Part shown: positions 8,009 to 17,812 of the stretch, in pieces | Numbering within the stretch: position 1 is the stretch's first letter | Layout of the letters: every line of letters begins with the position of its first letter | DNA from: Microbispora sp. H11081 | Lineage (GTDB): Bacteria; Actinomycetota; Actinomycetes; Streptosporangiales; Streptosporangiaceae | NCBI RefSeq assembly: GCF_012999535.1 | Contig: NZ_JABBWV010000004.1 | Coordinates: 1-64,000, forward strand | Reading direction: 5' to 3' | Length of the DNA: 64,000 bases | Translations under genes and position numbers: made by a program | Notes under the pieces: model-generated | Database searches by the model: none | Told to the model about the DNA's origin: nothing | The model's input: only the letters and a program-made list of their open reading frames with translations

Positions 8009-8983
8009 ATGAAACGAGTGGTTAGGACAGCCGTCGTCGCCGTCGCGATCGGCATCGCCGGCATGCTCGCCGCGCCCGCGCAGGCCGACGCGTGCGCAGA
8101 GAAGTGCACCGAGCACCGGGTCGCGTCGCTGGCGAGGCTCCTCGCCGATCTTCAGGGCACGGCCGTCGGCGGGGTGACGAGCGGCGTCGCCGCGCAGGCC
8201 GACGCGGCCGCCGAGGTGGCGGTGAACCTGACCGCTGACATCAGGGCCGACCTCGTCGCCGTCGCGAAGCTCAGCGGCACGGTGACGGCCGCTCTGTCGG
8301 CCGAGGCGAACGCCCAGATCAACGCCGCGGCCGACATCGCGGCCGACATCGTGGCCGACGCCACCGTCACCGTCAACGCCAACGTGGTCGCCCGGCTGCA
8401 GGCACACCTGACGGCCGCCCTGGTCGCGGTCGCGGACGTCAACGCCAACGTCAACGCGGCCGTGGCCGCCAAGGCGAACATCGCCGCGGACCTGGCGGCC
8501 CAGGTCGGCAAGCCGGTCGTCGCGGCCTCCGGCCAGGCCGCCGCCGCCGTGGACGCCTCGGCGGCGGCCGTCGCCACCGCGGGCGCCGCGGTCAACGCCG
8601 GGCTCAACGTCACCGCGAGGCTCAACGCGCTCCTCAGCCTCAAGGGCGCCGTCGCGGCGACCGCGGGCAGCGCGGGTGGCCTGCTGGCTCTGGTGCCGTG
8701 CGAGACCCCGGCGGACGCCGCCGTGAGCGGCGCGCAGGCGACCGTCGTCGACGCCGCCGCCAAGGCCGACGCCAACGCCAACGCGACCACCAAGGTCGTC
8801 AGCGGCACCACGGACGCCCCGGCGCAGGGGGCCGCCGCGACGGCGGGAGCGGCCGCCGATCTCGCCGCCTCCGCGACGGCCACGGCCGACGCCGCGGCGT
8901 CGAGCACGGTCTCGTCCGCCCCGGGCACGGTGTCGAACCTCGCGCCGCAGAACGCGCGCAAGGGCGCGTACAACAGTAAGTGA
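8009..8983 (+). CDS. secreted alanine-rich low-complexity protein
   Basis: Predicted 324-residue protein that I do not recognise. Residues 1-27 form a clear Sec signal peptide (basic start, hydrophobic core, cleavage after PAQA). The mature part consists mainly of Ala, Val, Asp, Asn, Thr and Leu in a short-period pattern (ADIAADIVADATVTVNANVV, VNANVNAAVAAKANIAADLA). It has no Phe or Trp and only one Tyr, near the C-terminus. Two Cys are close to the mature N-terminus (ACAEKC) and one lies at LVPCETP. The alternating pattern could form amphipathic helices or a fibrous wall-associated structure; this is inference. A GGGGGC precedes the ATG. A strong terminator follows, so it is a single-gene unit. 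Confidence 0.85.
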   Translation: MKRVVRTAVVAVAIGIAGMLAAPAQADACAEKCTEHRVASLARLLADLQGTAVGGVTSGVAAQADAAAEVAVNLTADIRADLVAVAKLSGTVTAALSAEANAQINAAADIAADIVADATVTVNANVVARLQAHLTAALVAVADVNANVNAAVAAKANIAADLAAQVGKPVVAASGQAAAAVDASAAAVATAGAAVNAGLNVTARLNALLSLKGAVAATAGSAGGLLALVPCETPADAAVSGAQATVVDAAAKADANANATTKVVSGTTDAPAQGAAATAGAAADLAASATATADAAASSTVSSAPGTVSNLAPQNARKGAYNSK

Positions 8984-9071
8984 TCCCCGCCTGAGGCTGC
9001 TGTCGACCGGCGTCTGAGGCTCCGCGTACGGCAGGGCCGTAAGAAGACGGCGATGACGCCGATGACGAAAG

Positions 9072-9102
9072 CGGCCGGCGCCCCCTGAGGGGGCGCCGGC
9101 CG
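9072..9102 (+). terminator. terminator after the Ala-rich gene
   Basis: A perfect 14-bp stem (CGGCCGGCGCCCCC and its complement) with a TGA loop. There is no long T-run, so it may act in both directions, also ending the 56-aa minus-strand gene. Confidence 0.85.
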
Positions 9103-9141
9103 TCCGGCGTCTTGCCAGAACCCTGAACCGTCGTCGCGGCT

Positions 9142-9312
9142 CTAGTTCGGTGAGTCGGAACGCGCGCGCAGGTGGGTGCGCCTGGCGATCTGGGCCTGCA
9201 GACGGGCCATCTGCCAGTGCAACTCGATGAGCTGCTCGGCGATCAGTCCGACGGGAAGCTCCGAGGGATCTTCGGTGGCCAGGTTGTCGATCGCCGTCGC
9301 CAGGTCGCTCAT
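9142..9312 (-). CDS. small 56-residue protein, coiled-coil-like
   Basis: A short frame reads MSDLATAIDNLATEDPSELP and continues with a heptad-like helix (IAEQLIELHWQMARLQAQIARRTHLRAR) to a TAG stop. A good ribosome-binding site (AGGGGAGG) lies 6 bp before the ATG, which is strong support for a real gene. The helix suggests a dimeric coiled coil. No family is recognised and there is no signal peptide. It lies 61 bp downstream of the PEBP gene on the same strand, so the two may be co-transcribed. Confidence 0.7.
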   Translation of the reverse strand: MSDLATAIDNLATEDPSELPVGLIAEQLIELHWQMARLQAQIARRTHLRARSDSPN

Positions 9313-9373
9313 CCGCCCCTCCCCTATGTCGAATCTCCGTTCGAATCATAGTGGAACGAGCGGCGCTCGCGCA

Positions 9374-9910
9374 TCAGGTTTCGTACACAGGTGCGATATA
9401 GCCCCGGGCGAGCGTGTTGGCCGTGACGTTGAACCCGACCACGGCCGGCGGCGTGTCGGTGTCGACGCCGAGGGACTCCACGCCGAGGGCGTGCACGGCG
9501 AAGAGGTACCGGTGGGGGTAGCCGGGGGGCGGCGCCGCCCCGCCGTACTCCTTGGTGCTGAAGTCGTTGCGCGCGTGCTTGGCGCCCTCGGGCAGTCCCT
9601 TGAAGTCGGGGCCGTTGCCCGCGCCCGCCGGCAGTTCGGTGACGCCGGCCGGGATGTCGAACAGCACCCAGTGCCAGAAGCCGCTGCCCGTGGGCGCGTC
9701 CGGGTCGAAGCAGGTGACGGCGTAGCTCTTGGTGCCCTCGGGGGCGCCCGACCAGCGCAGGTGCGGGGAGATGTTCTGCCCGCCCATGCCCCAGTCGTCG
9801 AACACTTGGGCCTCGGGGAGCCGCTCGCCGTCGCGCACGTCGTCGCTCTCGACGGTCAGCGCGGGCACCTCGGGCAGATGGTCATACGGGATCGGTGGCG
9901 GCGTCGGCAC
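9374..9910 (-). CDS. YbhB/YbcL-type PEBP family protein
   Basis: Predicted 178-residue cytoplasmic protein of the phosphatidylethanolamine-binding / Raf-kinase-inhibitor-like family. The ligand-pocket motifs are present: [40 protein letters not shown], and then [16 protein letters not shown]. The length is normal for bacterial YbhB homologues, whose role is unclear. The GTG start at 9910 follows GGAGGGGC at a good distance. It lies just downstream of the ABC export pair, with a 19-bp gap, so it may be read through from that operon, though no functional link is evident. Confidence 0.9.
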   Translation of the reverse strand: MPTPPPIPYDHLPEVPALTVESDDVRDGERLPEAQVFDDWGMGGQNISPHLRWSGAPEGTKSYAVTCFDPDAPTGSGFWHWVLFDIPAGVTELPAGAGNGPDFKGLPEGAKHARNDFSTKEYGGAAPPPGYPHRYLFAVHALGVESLGVDTDTPPAVVGFNVTANTLARGYIAPVYET

Positions 9911-9929
9911 GGTCGCCCCTCCGTTTCTC

Positions 9930-10772
9930 TCAGGCTTTGTTGTACGCCTCCAGGACCTCCTGGGGGTCGCCTTCCATTCTGATCTTCCCCTTGTGCAGCC
10001 AGATCACCCGGTTGCACGTCTCCTCGATCACGTCGAGGTTGTGGGCGACCAGGAAGACAGTGCCGGCGGAGTCGCGCATCTGCTTGATGCGCTGCTGGCT
10101 CTTCCGCTTGAAGTCGCGGTCGCCGGTCGCGAGTGCCTCGTCGATGAGCAGCACGTCGTGCGTCTTGGCCGAGGAGATGGCGAAGCGCAGTCGCGCGCCC
10201 ATGCCGGACGAGTACGTCGACATGGGGAACTGGACGAAGTCGCCGATGCCGGAGAAGTCCACGATCTCGTCGTACTTCTCGCGGACCTCGGCCGGGGACA
10301 TGCCCATCGCGTAGCAGCCGAGGATGATGTTGCGCTCGCCCGTCAGTTCCTTCATGAGGGCCGCGTTGACGCCGAGGAGGGACGGCTGGCCGTTGGTGTA
10401 GACGGCGCCCTTGTGCGGGGGCAGGAGGCCGGCGATCGCGCGCAGCAGGGTCGACTTGCCCGAGCCGTTGCGGCCGATGATGCCGATGGCGTCCCCGTGG
10501 TGGGCGACGAAGCTCACGCCCTTGACGGCGTGGACCTCTTTCATCTGCGGCCGGCCCTGCCGCCGCAGGATGCGCATGAGGGCGTTGGCGGCGTTGCCCT
10601 TCTCGGACTCGCTCGCGGCGCCGTACACCTTGTAGACGATGTGCAGATCGTCGACGATGACCGTCGGGCTCCCGACCTTGGGATTGCGGGTCTCGGAATT
10701 CTGGGTCTTGGAATTCTGGGTCTCGGAATTCTGGGGCGCCACCTGTGACAGCTCCTCGGTCAGCTCAGCCAC
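9930..10772 (-). CDS. polysaccharide/teichoic-acid export ABC transporter, ATPase
   Basis: Predicted 280-residue ATPase of the TagH/Wzt/RfbE type, the energy subunit that exports undecaprenyl-linked wall polymers. Walker A is GRNGSGKS (100-107), the signature is YSSGMGARL, Walker B is VLLIDEAL, and the H-loop His is in LVAHN. Before Walker A lies a loop ([37 protein letters not shown]) typical of this subclass. The first 31 residues are a low-complexity tail with a five-residue repeat ([15 protein letters not shown]) encoded by a 15-bp DNA repeat. It overlaps the permease gene by 8 bp, so the two are translationally coupled. There is no C-terminal Wzt carbohydrate-binding domain. Confidence 0.92.
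   Translation of the reverse strand: MAELTEELSQVAPQNSETQNSKTQNSETRNPKVGSPTVIVDDLHIVYKVYGAASESEKGNAANALMRILRRQGRPQMKEVHAVKGVSFVAHHGDAIGIIGRNGSGKSTLLRAIAGLLPPHKGAVYTNGQPSLLGVNAALMKELTGERNIILGCYAMGMSPAEVREKYDEIVDFSGIGDFVQFPMSTYSSGMGARLRFAISSAKTHDVLLIDEALATGDRDFKRKSQQRIKQMRDSAGTVFLVAHNLDVIEETCNRVIWLHKGKIRMEGDPQEVLEAYNKA
10681..10738. repeat. 15-bp tandem repeat inside the ABC ATPase gene
   Basis: GAATTC followed by TGGGTCTCG or TGGGTCTTG recurs at 10696, 10711 and 10726, with a degenerate copy before. It encodes the QNS(E/K)T repeat at the N-terminus of the ATPase and should vary in copy number between strains. Confidence 0.8.
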
Positions 10773-11670
10773 GGCCGTACCTCTCCTCGGCCCGCCAGAA
10801 GTACCAGAAGCCGACGATCAGCGCGAACACTGCCCAGAATAGACAGGTCACCCAAGCCCAGCGCTCGGGGAACCGCTGGTAGATCAGCAGATCGCGCATG
10901 AACTCGATGTAGGCGGCGGCGGGGTTGAACTCCAGGACCCAGCGGAGGATCTCCGGCAGGTCCCTGGTCTTGTCGTCGATCGCGTAGAAGACGCCGGAGG
11001 CGTACAGCCAGGTGCGGGTGATGAACGGCATGAGCTGGTTCAGGTCCCGCATGAACGCGCCGAGGCGTGCCATGAACATGGCCATGCCGATGTTGAAGAC
11101 CAGCTGTGTGAGCAGTGTCACGGGGATGAGCAGCCATAGCCAGGTGATCGGCTCTCCGGTGACGAGCACCAGGAGGACGAGCACGGCCATGGAGTAGCCG
11201 AGCTGCTGGAGCTCCTGCATGGTGTACGCGAGCGGGAGCGAGGCGCGCGGGAAGTGGAGCGCCCGGATGAGTGACAGGTTCGACGAGATGGACTTGGCGC
11301 CGCTGATCACCGTGCGCTGGGTGAAGGTGAAGACCATGACCCCGGTGATGAGGAACGCGGGGTAGTTCTCGATCGACTTGCTCTGCCCCAGGATGACGCC
11401 GAACATCAGCCAGTACACCGCGGCGTTGAGCAGCGGGGTCAGCACCTGCCAGAGCTGCCCGAGCATCGACTCGGAGTACTTCGAGACGTTGCGCGAGGTG
11501 GCGTACGTGAGGATGAAGTGCCGCCGGTCCCACAGTTGACGCAGGTAGGCGGGCATGCTGGGGCGTGCGATGGCGCGTCGTAGTCCGTGACGCTCGGCTA
11601 GCGCGGCCAGCGACTCCGGGGCTCGGCCGCCACCCTGGGCCTCCGCGAGCGCGGATTCCGGCTGGCTCAT
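10765..11670 (-). CDS. polysaccharide/teichoic-acid export ABC transporter, permease
   Basis: Predicted 301-residue ABC-2 permease (TagG/Wzm-like), the membrane partner of the following ATPase. Six membrane helices are visible from about residue 60 (NAAVYWLMFGVIL, FLITGVMVFTFTQ, YSMAVLVLLVLVT, WLWLLIPVTLLTQLVF, WLYASGVFYAI, WVTCLFWAVFALIVGFWYFW). The phrase SSNLSLIRALHFPRASLPLAY is characteristic of the family. I chose the ATG at 11670 (MSQPESALAEA). A frame extending to 11715 adds a Pro/Arg-rich stretch of doubtful value. The substrate cannot be deduced because no glycosyltransferase genes are in the window. Confidence 0.92.
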   Translation of the reverse strand: MSQPESALAEAQGGGRAPESLAALAERHGLRRAIARPSMPAYLRQLWDRRHFILTYATSRNVSKYSESMLGQLWQVLTPLLNAAVYWLMFGVILGQSKSIENYPAFLITGVMVFTFTQRTVISGAKSISSNLSLIRALHFPRASLPLAYTMQELQQLGYSMAVLVLLVLVTGEPITWLWLLIPVTLLTQLVFNIGMAMFMARLGAFMRDLNQLMPFITRTWLYASGVFYAIDDKTRDLPEILRWVLEFNPAAAYIEFMRDLLIYQRFPERWAWVTCLFWAVFALIVGFWYFWRAEERYGRG

Positions 11671-12062
11671 GGCATGGACTCTATTGGATGGAGGTCGGTG
11701 GGACGGCTGTCGCACCGAACGTGGCTGCGACTGGTCAAAGGTAGCTCAGGACACCGCCGTCCGGGGACCGGGAGGTGGGGTGTTGCCACCCAGATTGGGG
11801 CAAGGACCTGCAATTTGTCGGTATATGTACGTTAAAAGAGAGTTTGATGCCGTGCTGGGCATTTAGGGTTGGGCCCACAGGAATGTGTGTGACGCCCGAC
11901 TGACGCACGTGTGACCGAACTGCAACGTGCTGGAGACTCCTCTGGTGCGTCCGGTAAGGGATGCTCCGGACGACTGGCAGGACGTCATCTGGATTGACGA
12001 AACCCGGCAAACCGGGGTCGACCAGCATGAACGCCCATCCTTAGAGGGAGGACCAATCCACT
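11671..12062. other. divergent regulatory region upstream of the peptide ABC operon
   Basis: About 390 bp between divergent transporter operons. An inverted repeat CGTCCGG-N11-CCGGACG lies at 11948-11972, in the probable leader of the substrate-binding protein gene. A less GC-rich block around 11816-11866 (TATATGTACGTTAAAAGAGAG) is a likely promoter zone. No gene or known RNA family is seen. Confidence 0.4.
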
Positions 12063-13757
12063 ATGCGCGTGACTAAGGGCGCGAAGATCGCCGCCGGCAC
12101 CGCGCTGCTTGCGCTCGGCGTCGCCGCGTGCGGCGGAGGCGGCGGCGGGGAGGGCGGCTCCAGCAGCGGCGGGGACAACCCCAGGGCCGCGTCGGGGACC
12201 GTCTACATCCGTGGCTGTGAGCCCCAGACCGGCTTCGTTCCCGGAAACATCAACGAGACCTGCGGCGGCACGATCAACGACTTCGTGTACAGCAAGCTCG
12301 TGAAGTACAACTCGGACACGGCCGCTCCCGAACTCGACCAGGCGGAGTCGATCGAGACCACCGACAACAAGGTGTGGACGATCAAGCTCAAGCCCGGTCT
12401 CAAGTGGACCGATGGCACGCCGGTCACCGCGAAGAACTACGTCGACGCGTGGAACTACACGGCCTACTCCCCGAACGCCCAGCTCGGCAGCTTCTGGTTC
12501 GGCGACATCGTGGGCTACGACAAGGTCAACACCGCCGACCCCGACGGCCCCGACGGGCCGAAGGAGGCTCCGAAGCCGGAAGCCGACAAGATGGAGGGCC
12601 TCGAGGTCGTCGACGACCTCACCTTCAAGGTCACGCTGACCGCGCCCATCTCGGTGTTCCGCACCAAGCTGGGTTACTCGACCTTCTCGGCGCTGCCGGA
12701 GGCGTTCTTCAAGGACCCGAAGGGCTTCGCGCAGAAGCCGATCACGAACGGCCCCTTCAAGTTCGTGCAGTGGGACCACAACTCGCAGATCATCGTCGAG
12801 GCCAACCCCGACTACCCCGGGCCGGAGAAGCCCAAGGTCAAGAAGATCGTCTACAAGATGTACAAGGACGACAACGCGGCCTACGCGGACCTGGTCTCCA
12901 ACAACCTCGACTTCACCGAGCTGATCCCGCCGTCCGCCCTCGCGGGTGACAAGTGGAAGACCGACCTCGGCGACCGCGCCATCGACGGCCAGCAGGGCGT
13001 CATCCAGACGCTCACGTTCCCCGTGTACAACAAGGAGTTCGGCGGCAACGCGGACTTCCGCAAGGCCGTCTCCCTCGCGATCGACCGGAAGACGATCACC
13101 GAGAAGATCTTCAACAGCGGCCGCACGCCCATCAACGGCTGGGTCTCCCCGATCGTCGAGGGCTTCAAGGACGGCGCCTGCGGCGACCTGTGCGCCTACG
13201 ACCCCGCCAGGGCCAAGGAGCTCCTCGCCAAGGCCAAGGCCGAGGGCTACACCCCGCCGGCCGAGTACCCGATCTGGTCCAACGCCGACGGCACGCACAA
13301 GGACTGGATCGAGGCCACGGTCAACAGCATCAACCAGGCCTTCGGTCCCGACGCCGGCTTCAAGTTCGTGCACAAGGACATGCCCACCTTCGCCGAGCTG
13401 CGCGACGTCGTCACGCAGCACAAGCTCAAGGGCGCGCACCGCACGGGCTGGCAGATGGACTACCCGCACATCGAGAACTTCCTGAACCCGCTGTACAAGA
13501 CCGGCGCGTCCTCCAACGACGGTCTCTACAGCAACAAGGCTCTCGACGAGAAGCTCCACGAGGCCGACACCACCACCGACCCCGCGCAGGCCAACGCCCT
13601 CTACCAGGAGGCCGAGGCTATGCTGCAGCAGGACATGCCCGCGATTCCGCTGTGGTCGTACGGCCTGCAGGCCGGCACCTCCAAGTGGGTGACCGGCGTG
13701 AAGGTCACCCCCTTCGGCGTGCTCGACCCGCTGTCGATCGCGATCAAGGAAGCGTAA
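12063..13757 (+). CDS. peptide ABC transporter substrate-binding lipoprotein
   Basis: Predicted 564-residue extracytoplasmic solute-binding protein of family 5 (DppA/OppA type). It has a lipoprotein signal peptide with the lipobox LGVAAC (lipidated Cys23), followed by a flexible Gly/Ser linker. The mature domain has the family pattern (TWTIKLKPGLKWTDGTPVTAKNY-like region, FADLR-style closure, ITNGPFKFVQWDHNSQIIVEANPDY, FRKAVSLAIDRKTITEKIF). It captures oligopeptides or similar solutes at the outer membrane face for the permeases encoded next. AGGGAGGA lies 11 bp before the ATG. It is the first gene of a five-gene operon; a hairpin after its stop probably raises its expression over the permeases. 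Confidence 0.95.
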   Translation: MRVTKGAKIAAGTALLALGVAACGGGGGGEGGSSSGGDNPRAASGTVYIRGCEPQTGFVPGNINETCGGTINDFVYSKLVKYNSDTAAPELDQAESIETTDNKVWTIKLKPGLKWTDGTPVTAKNYVDAWNYTAYSPNAQLGSFWFGDIVGYDKVNTADPDGPDGPKEAPKPEADKMEGLEVVDDLTFKVTLTAPISVFRTKLGYSTFSALPEAFFKDPKGFAQKPITNGPFKFVQWDHNSQIIVEANPDYPGPEKPKVKKIVYKMYKDDNAAYADLVSNNLDFTELIPPSALAGDKWKTDLGDRAIDGQQGVIQTLTFPVYNKEFGGNADFRKAVSLAIDRKTITEKIFNSGRTPINGWVSPIVEGFKDGACGDLCAYDPARAKELLAKAKAEGYTPPAEYPIWSNADGTHKDWIEATVNSINQAFGPDAGFKFVHKDMPTFAELRDVVTQHKLKGAHRTGWQMDYPHIENFLNPLYKTGASSNDGLYSNKALDEKLHEADTTTDPAQANALYQEAEAMLQQDMPAIPLWSYGLQAGTSKWVTGVKVTPFGVLDPLSIAIKEA

Positions 13758-13780
13758 GGACAGCTCGTACGTGAAACCCC

Positions 13781-13811
13781 CGAGGCCGGTTCCCCACCGG
13801 GGCCGGCCTCG
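13781..13811 (+). terminator. intercistronic hairpin after the binding-protein gene
   Basis: Arms CGAGGCCGG and CCGGCCTCG are continued by CCCC/GGGG. There is no T-run. Hairpins in this place in binding-protein operons usually protect the 5' mRNA or attenuate read-through, so that the binding protein outnumbers the membrane complex. Confidence 0.75.
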
Positions 13812-13890
13812 TGGGCTGTCCATTCGCGAAATCCCGTGTTGACCCACGGGGTGCGTGTGTACGACCTTTAGCGTCAGATCGGAGGTGCGC

Positions 13891-14817
13891 ATGGGCCGAT
13901 ACGCGATCCGGCGCCTGTTGCAACTCGTGCCCGTCGTGCTCGGCACGACGTTCATCATCAATTTCATGGTCTGGCAGCTGCCGGGCGACCCGTTCGCGGG
14001 ACGATGCGGCCAGCGGCCGTGCCCGGATGCCTACATCACGGCCATGCGCGAGCAGTTCGGGCTGGACCAGCCGCTCCTGGTGCAGTACTGGAACTTCCTG
14101 AAGAACCTTCTCACCGGCAACCTCGGCACCGACTTCAACGGGGTGTCGGTGGCGGGCCAGCTCGGCGACGCCTGGCCGATCACCATCAGGCTCGCGCTGA
14201 TGGCGGTGGCCTTCGAGGCGATCATCGGCATCGGCGCCGGCGTGCTGTCCGGGCTCAAGCGCGGCGGCTTCATCGACAACGTGGTGACGCTCTCCACGCT
14301 GTTCCTGCTCTCCATGCCGATCTTCGTCACCGGCTACCTGCTGCAGTGGCTGCTCGGCGTGCGCCTCGGCATCATCACGCCGACCGTGCCGGACGAGGCG
14401 ACGGTCCCGCAACTGATCGTGCCCGCCCTGGTGCTGGCCAGCCTCAACATGGCGTTCACCGCCAGGCTGACGCGTACCAGCATCGTGGAGAACCTGCGGT
14501 CCGACTACGTGCGCACGGCCGTGGCCAAGGGGCTGACCAACCGGCGGGTGGTCGGCATCCATCTGCTGCGCAACTCGCTCATCCCCGTGCTGACGTTCCT
14601 CGGCACCGAGGTCGGTTCGCTGATGTCCGGTGCGATCATCACCGAGGGCATCTTCAACATCCACGGCATCGGCGGCCTGTTGTGGCGGGCCATCAACGGA
14701 CAGGACTACACGATCGTGGTCCCGGTGGCGACGCTGCTCGTGCTCGTGTACCTGGTCTCCAACCTGCTCGTCGACCTCCTCTACGGCGTGCTCGACCCGA
14801 GGATCCGCTATGAGTGA
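13891..14817 (+). CDS. peptide ABC transporter permease (DppB-like)
   Basis: Predicted 308-residue inner-membrane permease. It begins with the family opening MGRYAIRRLLQLVPVVLGTTFIINFMVWQLPGDP and has six membrane helices. The EAA-type cytoplasmic loop is at about residues 205-235 (TRTSIVENLRSDYVRTAVAKGL...RNSLIPVLTFLG). A Cys-containing insert (RCGQRPCPDAY) in the first external loop is common in actinobacterial members. The ATG at 13891 follows GGAGGT with 4 bp spacing. Its stop overlaps the next permease start by 8 bp. Confidence 0.95.
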   Translation: MGRYAIRRLLQLVPVVLGTTFIINFMVWQLPGDPFAGRCGQRPCPDAYITAMREQFGLDQPLLVQYWNFLKNLLTGNLGTDFNGVSVAGQLGDAWPITIRLALMAVAFEAIIGIGAGVLSGLKRGGFIDNVVTLSTLFLLSMPIFVTGYLLQWLLGVRLGIITPTVPDEATVPQLIVPALVLASLNMAFTARLTRTSIVENLRSDYVRTAVAKGLTNRRVVGIHLLRNSLIPVLTFLGTEVGSLMSGAIITEGIFNIHGIGGLLWRAINGQDYTIVVPVATLLVLVYLVSNLLVDLLYGVLDPRIRYE

Positions 14818-15757
14818 CCCGACCGCGACGCAAGACCTGATCAAGGGTGCGGACGATCCGGCCGAGAGCCCGGTCACGGTCAAGGACAGCCAGCGCAGCC
14901 TCTGGCGCGACACGTGGGACATCCTGAAGCGACGCAAGATCTTCTGGGTCTCGTTCGTGATGCTGCTCGTGTTCCTGCTGATGGCGGCGTTCCCGTCGCT
15001 GTTCACGCACAAGGACCCCGAGTACGCGACGCTCGCCAAGAGCATGGAGCTGCCGAGCTCCGAGGCATGGTTCGGCTACGACCTGCAGGGCCGCGACGTG
15101 TGGGCGAGGGCCGTCTACGGCGCCCGCACCTCGATCATCGTGGGCGTGCTCGCCACGCTGGCCACCGTCCTGCTCGGCGGCCTCATCGGCGTGCTCGCGG
15201 CCTACTTCGGCCGCTGGTTCGACGCGATCACCTCCCGCCTCGGCGAGATGTTCCTCGGCCTGCCGTACGTGCTGGGCGCGATCATCATCCTCGGCACCGT
15301 CGCGCCGGCCCAGTCGAACCCCGGCAAGGTGACGATCATGGCGGTCGTCATCATCGTGCTCGCCGTGCTGGGCTGGCCGATCCTGATGCGCATCGCCCGC
15401 TCGGCCGTCATCCAGGCCAAGCACCAGGACTACGTGCAGGCCGCCAGGGCGCTCGGCGCGGGGCCGCTGCGGATCATCTTCAGGCACCTGCTGCCGAACT
15501 CGCTGGCGCCGATCCTCGTGTACGCCACGATCACGATCGGCAGCTACATCGGCGCCGAGGCGACGCTGTCGCTGCTCGGCATCGGCCTGCGCTCGCCGGT
15601 CATCTCCTGGGGCATCGCGATCGCCGACCACACCTCGTACATCAGGACCGGCCCGCACGCCATGTTCTTCCCCGCCGGGTTCCTGTCCCTGTGCGTCCTG
15701 ACCTTCGTCATGCTCGGCGAAGCCGTACGCGACGCCCTCGACCCGAAGCTTCGATGA
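14810..15757 (+). CDS. peptide ABC transporter permease (DppC-like)
   Basis: Predicted 315-residue second permease. A cytoplasmic N-terminus (about 45 residues) is followed by OppC_N and a five-helix core. The EAA loop is visible (IARSAVIQAKHQDYVQAARALGAGPLRIIFRHLLPNSLAPILV), and the family phrase HLLGTDxxGRDV appears here as WFGYDLQGRDVWARAVYGARTS. It pairs with the upstream permease to form the membrane channel. The start overlaps the preceding stop by 8 bp, which indicates coupled translation. Confidence 0.95.
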   Translation: MSDPTATQDLIKGADDPAESPVTVKDSQRSLWRDTWDILKRRKIFWVSFVMLLVFLLMAAFPSLFTHKDPEYATLAKSMELPSSEAWFGYDLQGRDVWARAVYGARTSIIVGVLATLATVLLGGLIGVLAAYFGRWFDAITSRLGEMFLGLPYVLGAIIILGTVAPAQSNPGKVTIMAVVIIVLAVLGWPILMRIARSAVIQAKHQDYVQAARALGAGPLRIIFRHLLPNSLAPILVYATITIGSYIGAEATLSLLGIGLRSPVISWGIAIADHTSYIRTGPHAMFFPAGFLSLCVLTFVMLGEAVRDALDPKLR

Positions 15758-15770
15758 GGAGGCGCAGCGA

Positions 15771-16785
15771 ATGACGGAAGTGCTCTCCGAGCAGACGGGC
15801 AGGGGCGCCCACAGCGGCGCACTGCTGGAGGTCGACAACCTCCACGTCGAGTTCCGCACGCGGGCGGGCGTGGCCAAGGCCGTCAACGGCGTGACCTACA
15901 GCGTGGACGCCGGCGAGACGCTCGCCGTGCTGGGCGAGTCGGGCTCCGGCAAGAGCGTCACAGCCCAGACCATCATGGGCATCCTCGACATGCCCCCCGG
16001 GAAAATCACCGGAGGCGAGATCCGCTTCCGGGGCGTCGACCTGCTCAAGCTCCCCGAGGACCAGCGCAGGAAGATCCGCGGGGAGAGCGTCTCCATGATC
16101 TTCCAGGACGCGTTGTCCTCGCTGAACCCGGTCTTCCCGGTCGGCTGGCAGATCGCCGAGATGTTCCGCATGCACCGCGGCAGTTCGCGGTCGGACGCGA
16201 AGAAGAAGGCCGTCGAGCTGATGGACCGGGTCAGGATCCCGGCCGCCAAGGACCGGGTCAACGACTTCCCGCACCAGTTCTCCGGCGGCATGCGGCAGCG
16301 CATCATGATCGCCATGGCGATCGCGCTCGACCCGGAGATCCTGATCGCCGACGAGCCGACCACGGCGCTCGACGTGACCGTACAGGCCCAGATCATGGGG
16401 CTGCTCGCGGAGTTGCAGCGCGACAGCAACATGGGCCTGATCCTCATCACCCACGACCTCGGCGTCGTCGCCGACGTCGCGGACAAGATCGCGGTCATGT
16501 ACGGCGGGCGCATCGTCGAGAACGCGCCGGTGCACGACCTGTACAAGACGCCGGCCCACCCCTACTCGAAGGGGCTGCTTGAGTCGATCCCCCGGGTGGA
16601 CCAGAAGGGCCAGGAGCTCTACGCGATCAAGGGCCTGCCGCCCAACCTGCTGGAGATGCCGCCGGGCTGCGCCTTCCACCCGCGGTGCCCGTACCGGCGG
16701 GACAACTGCGTGACCGAGGTTCCCCCGCTGTACACGATCAGTGGCACCCGCGGCAGCGCCTGCCACTACTGGAGGGAGGTCATCG

Positions 16786-16802
<17 letters not shown>
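15771..16802 (+). CDS. peptide ABC transporter ATPase (DppD-like)
   Basis: Predicted 343-residue ATPase. Walker A is GESGSGKS (55-62), the signature FSGGMRQR, Walker B ILIADEPT, and the switch His in ITHDLG. The C-terminal oligopeptide-transporter extension carries the Cys pattern PPGCAFHPRCPYRRDNC, which in DppD/OppD proteins can bind an iron-sulfur cluster. GAGGAGGCGCAGCG precedes the ATG. The end overlaps the next ATPase gene by 17 bp. Confidence 0.95.
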
Positions 16803-17802
<1,000 letters not shown>

Positions 17803-17812
17803 GACCCGCGGG

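Noticed and set aside
11985-13967. 660-codon frame antisense to the binding protein gene
   Set aside because: The product is a Val/Leu/Arg/His shadow of the true lipoprotein gene on the other strand.
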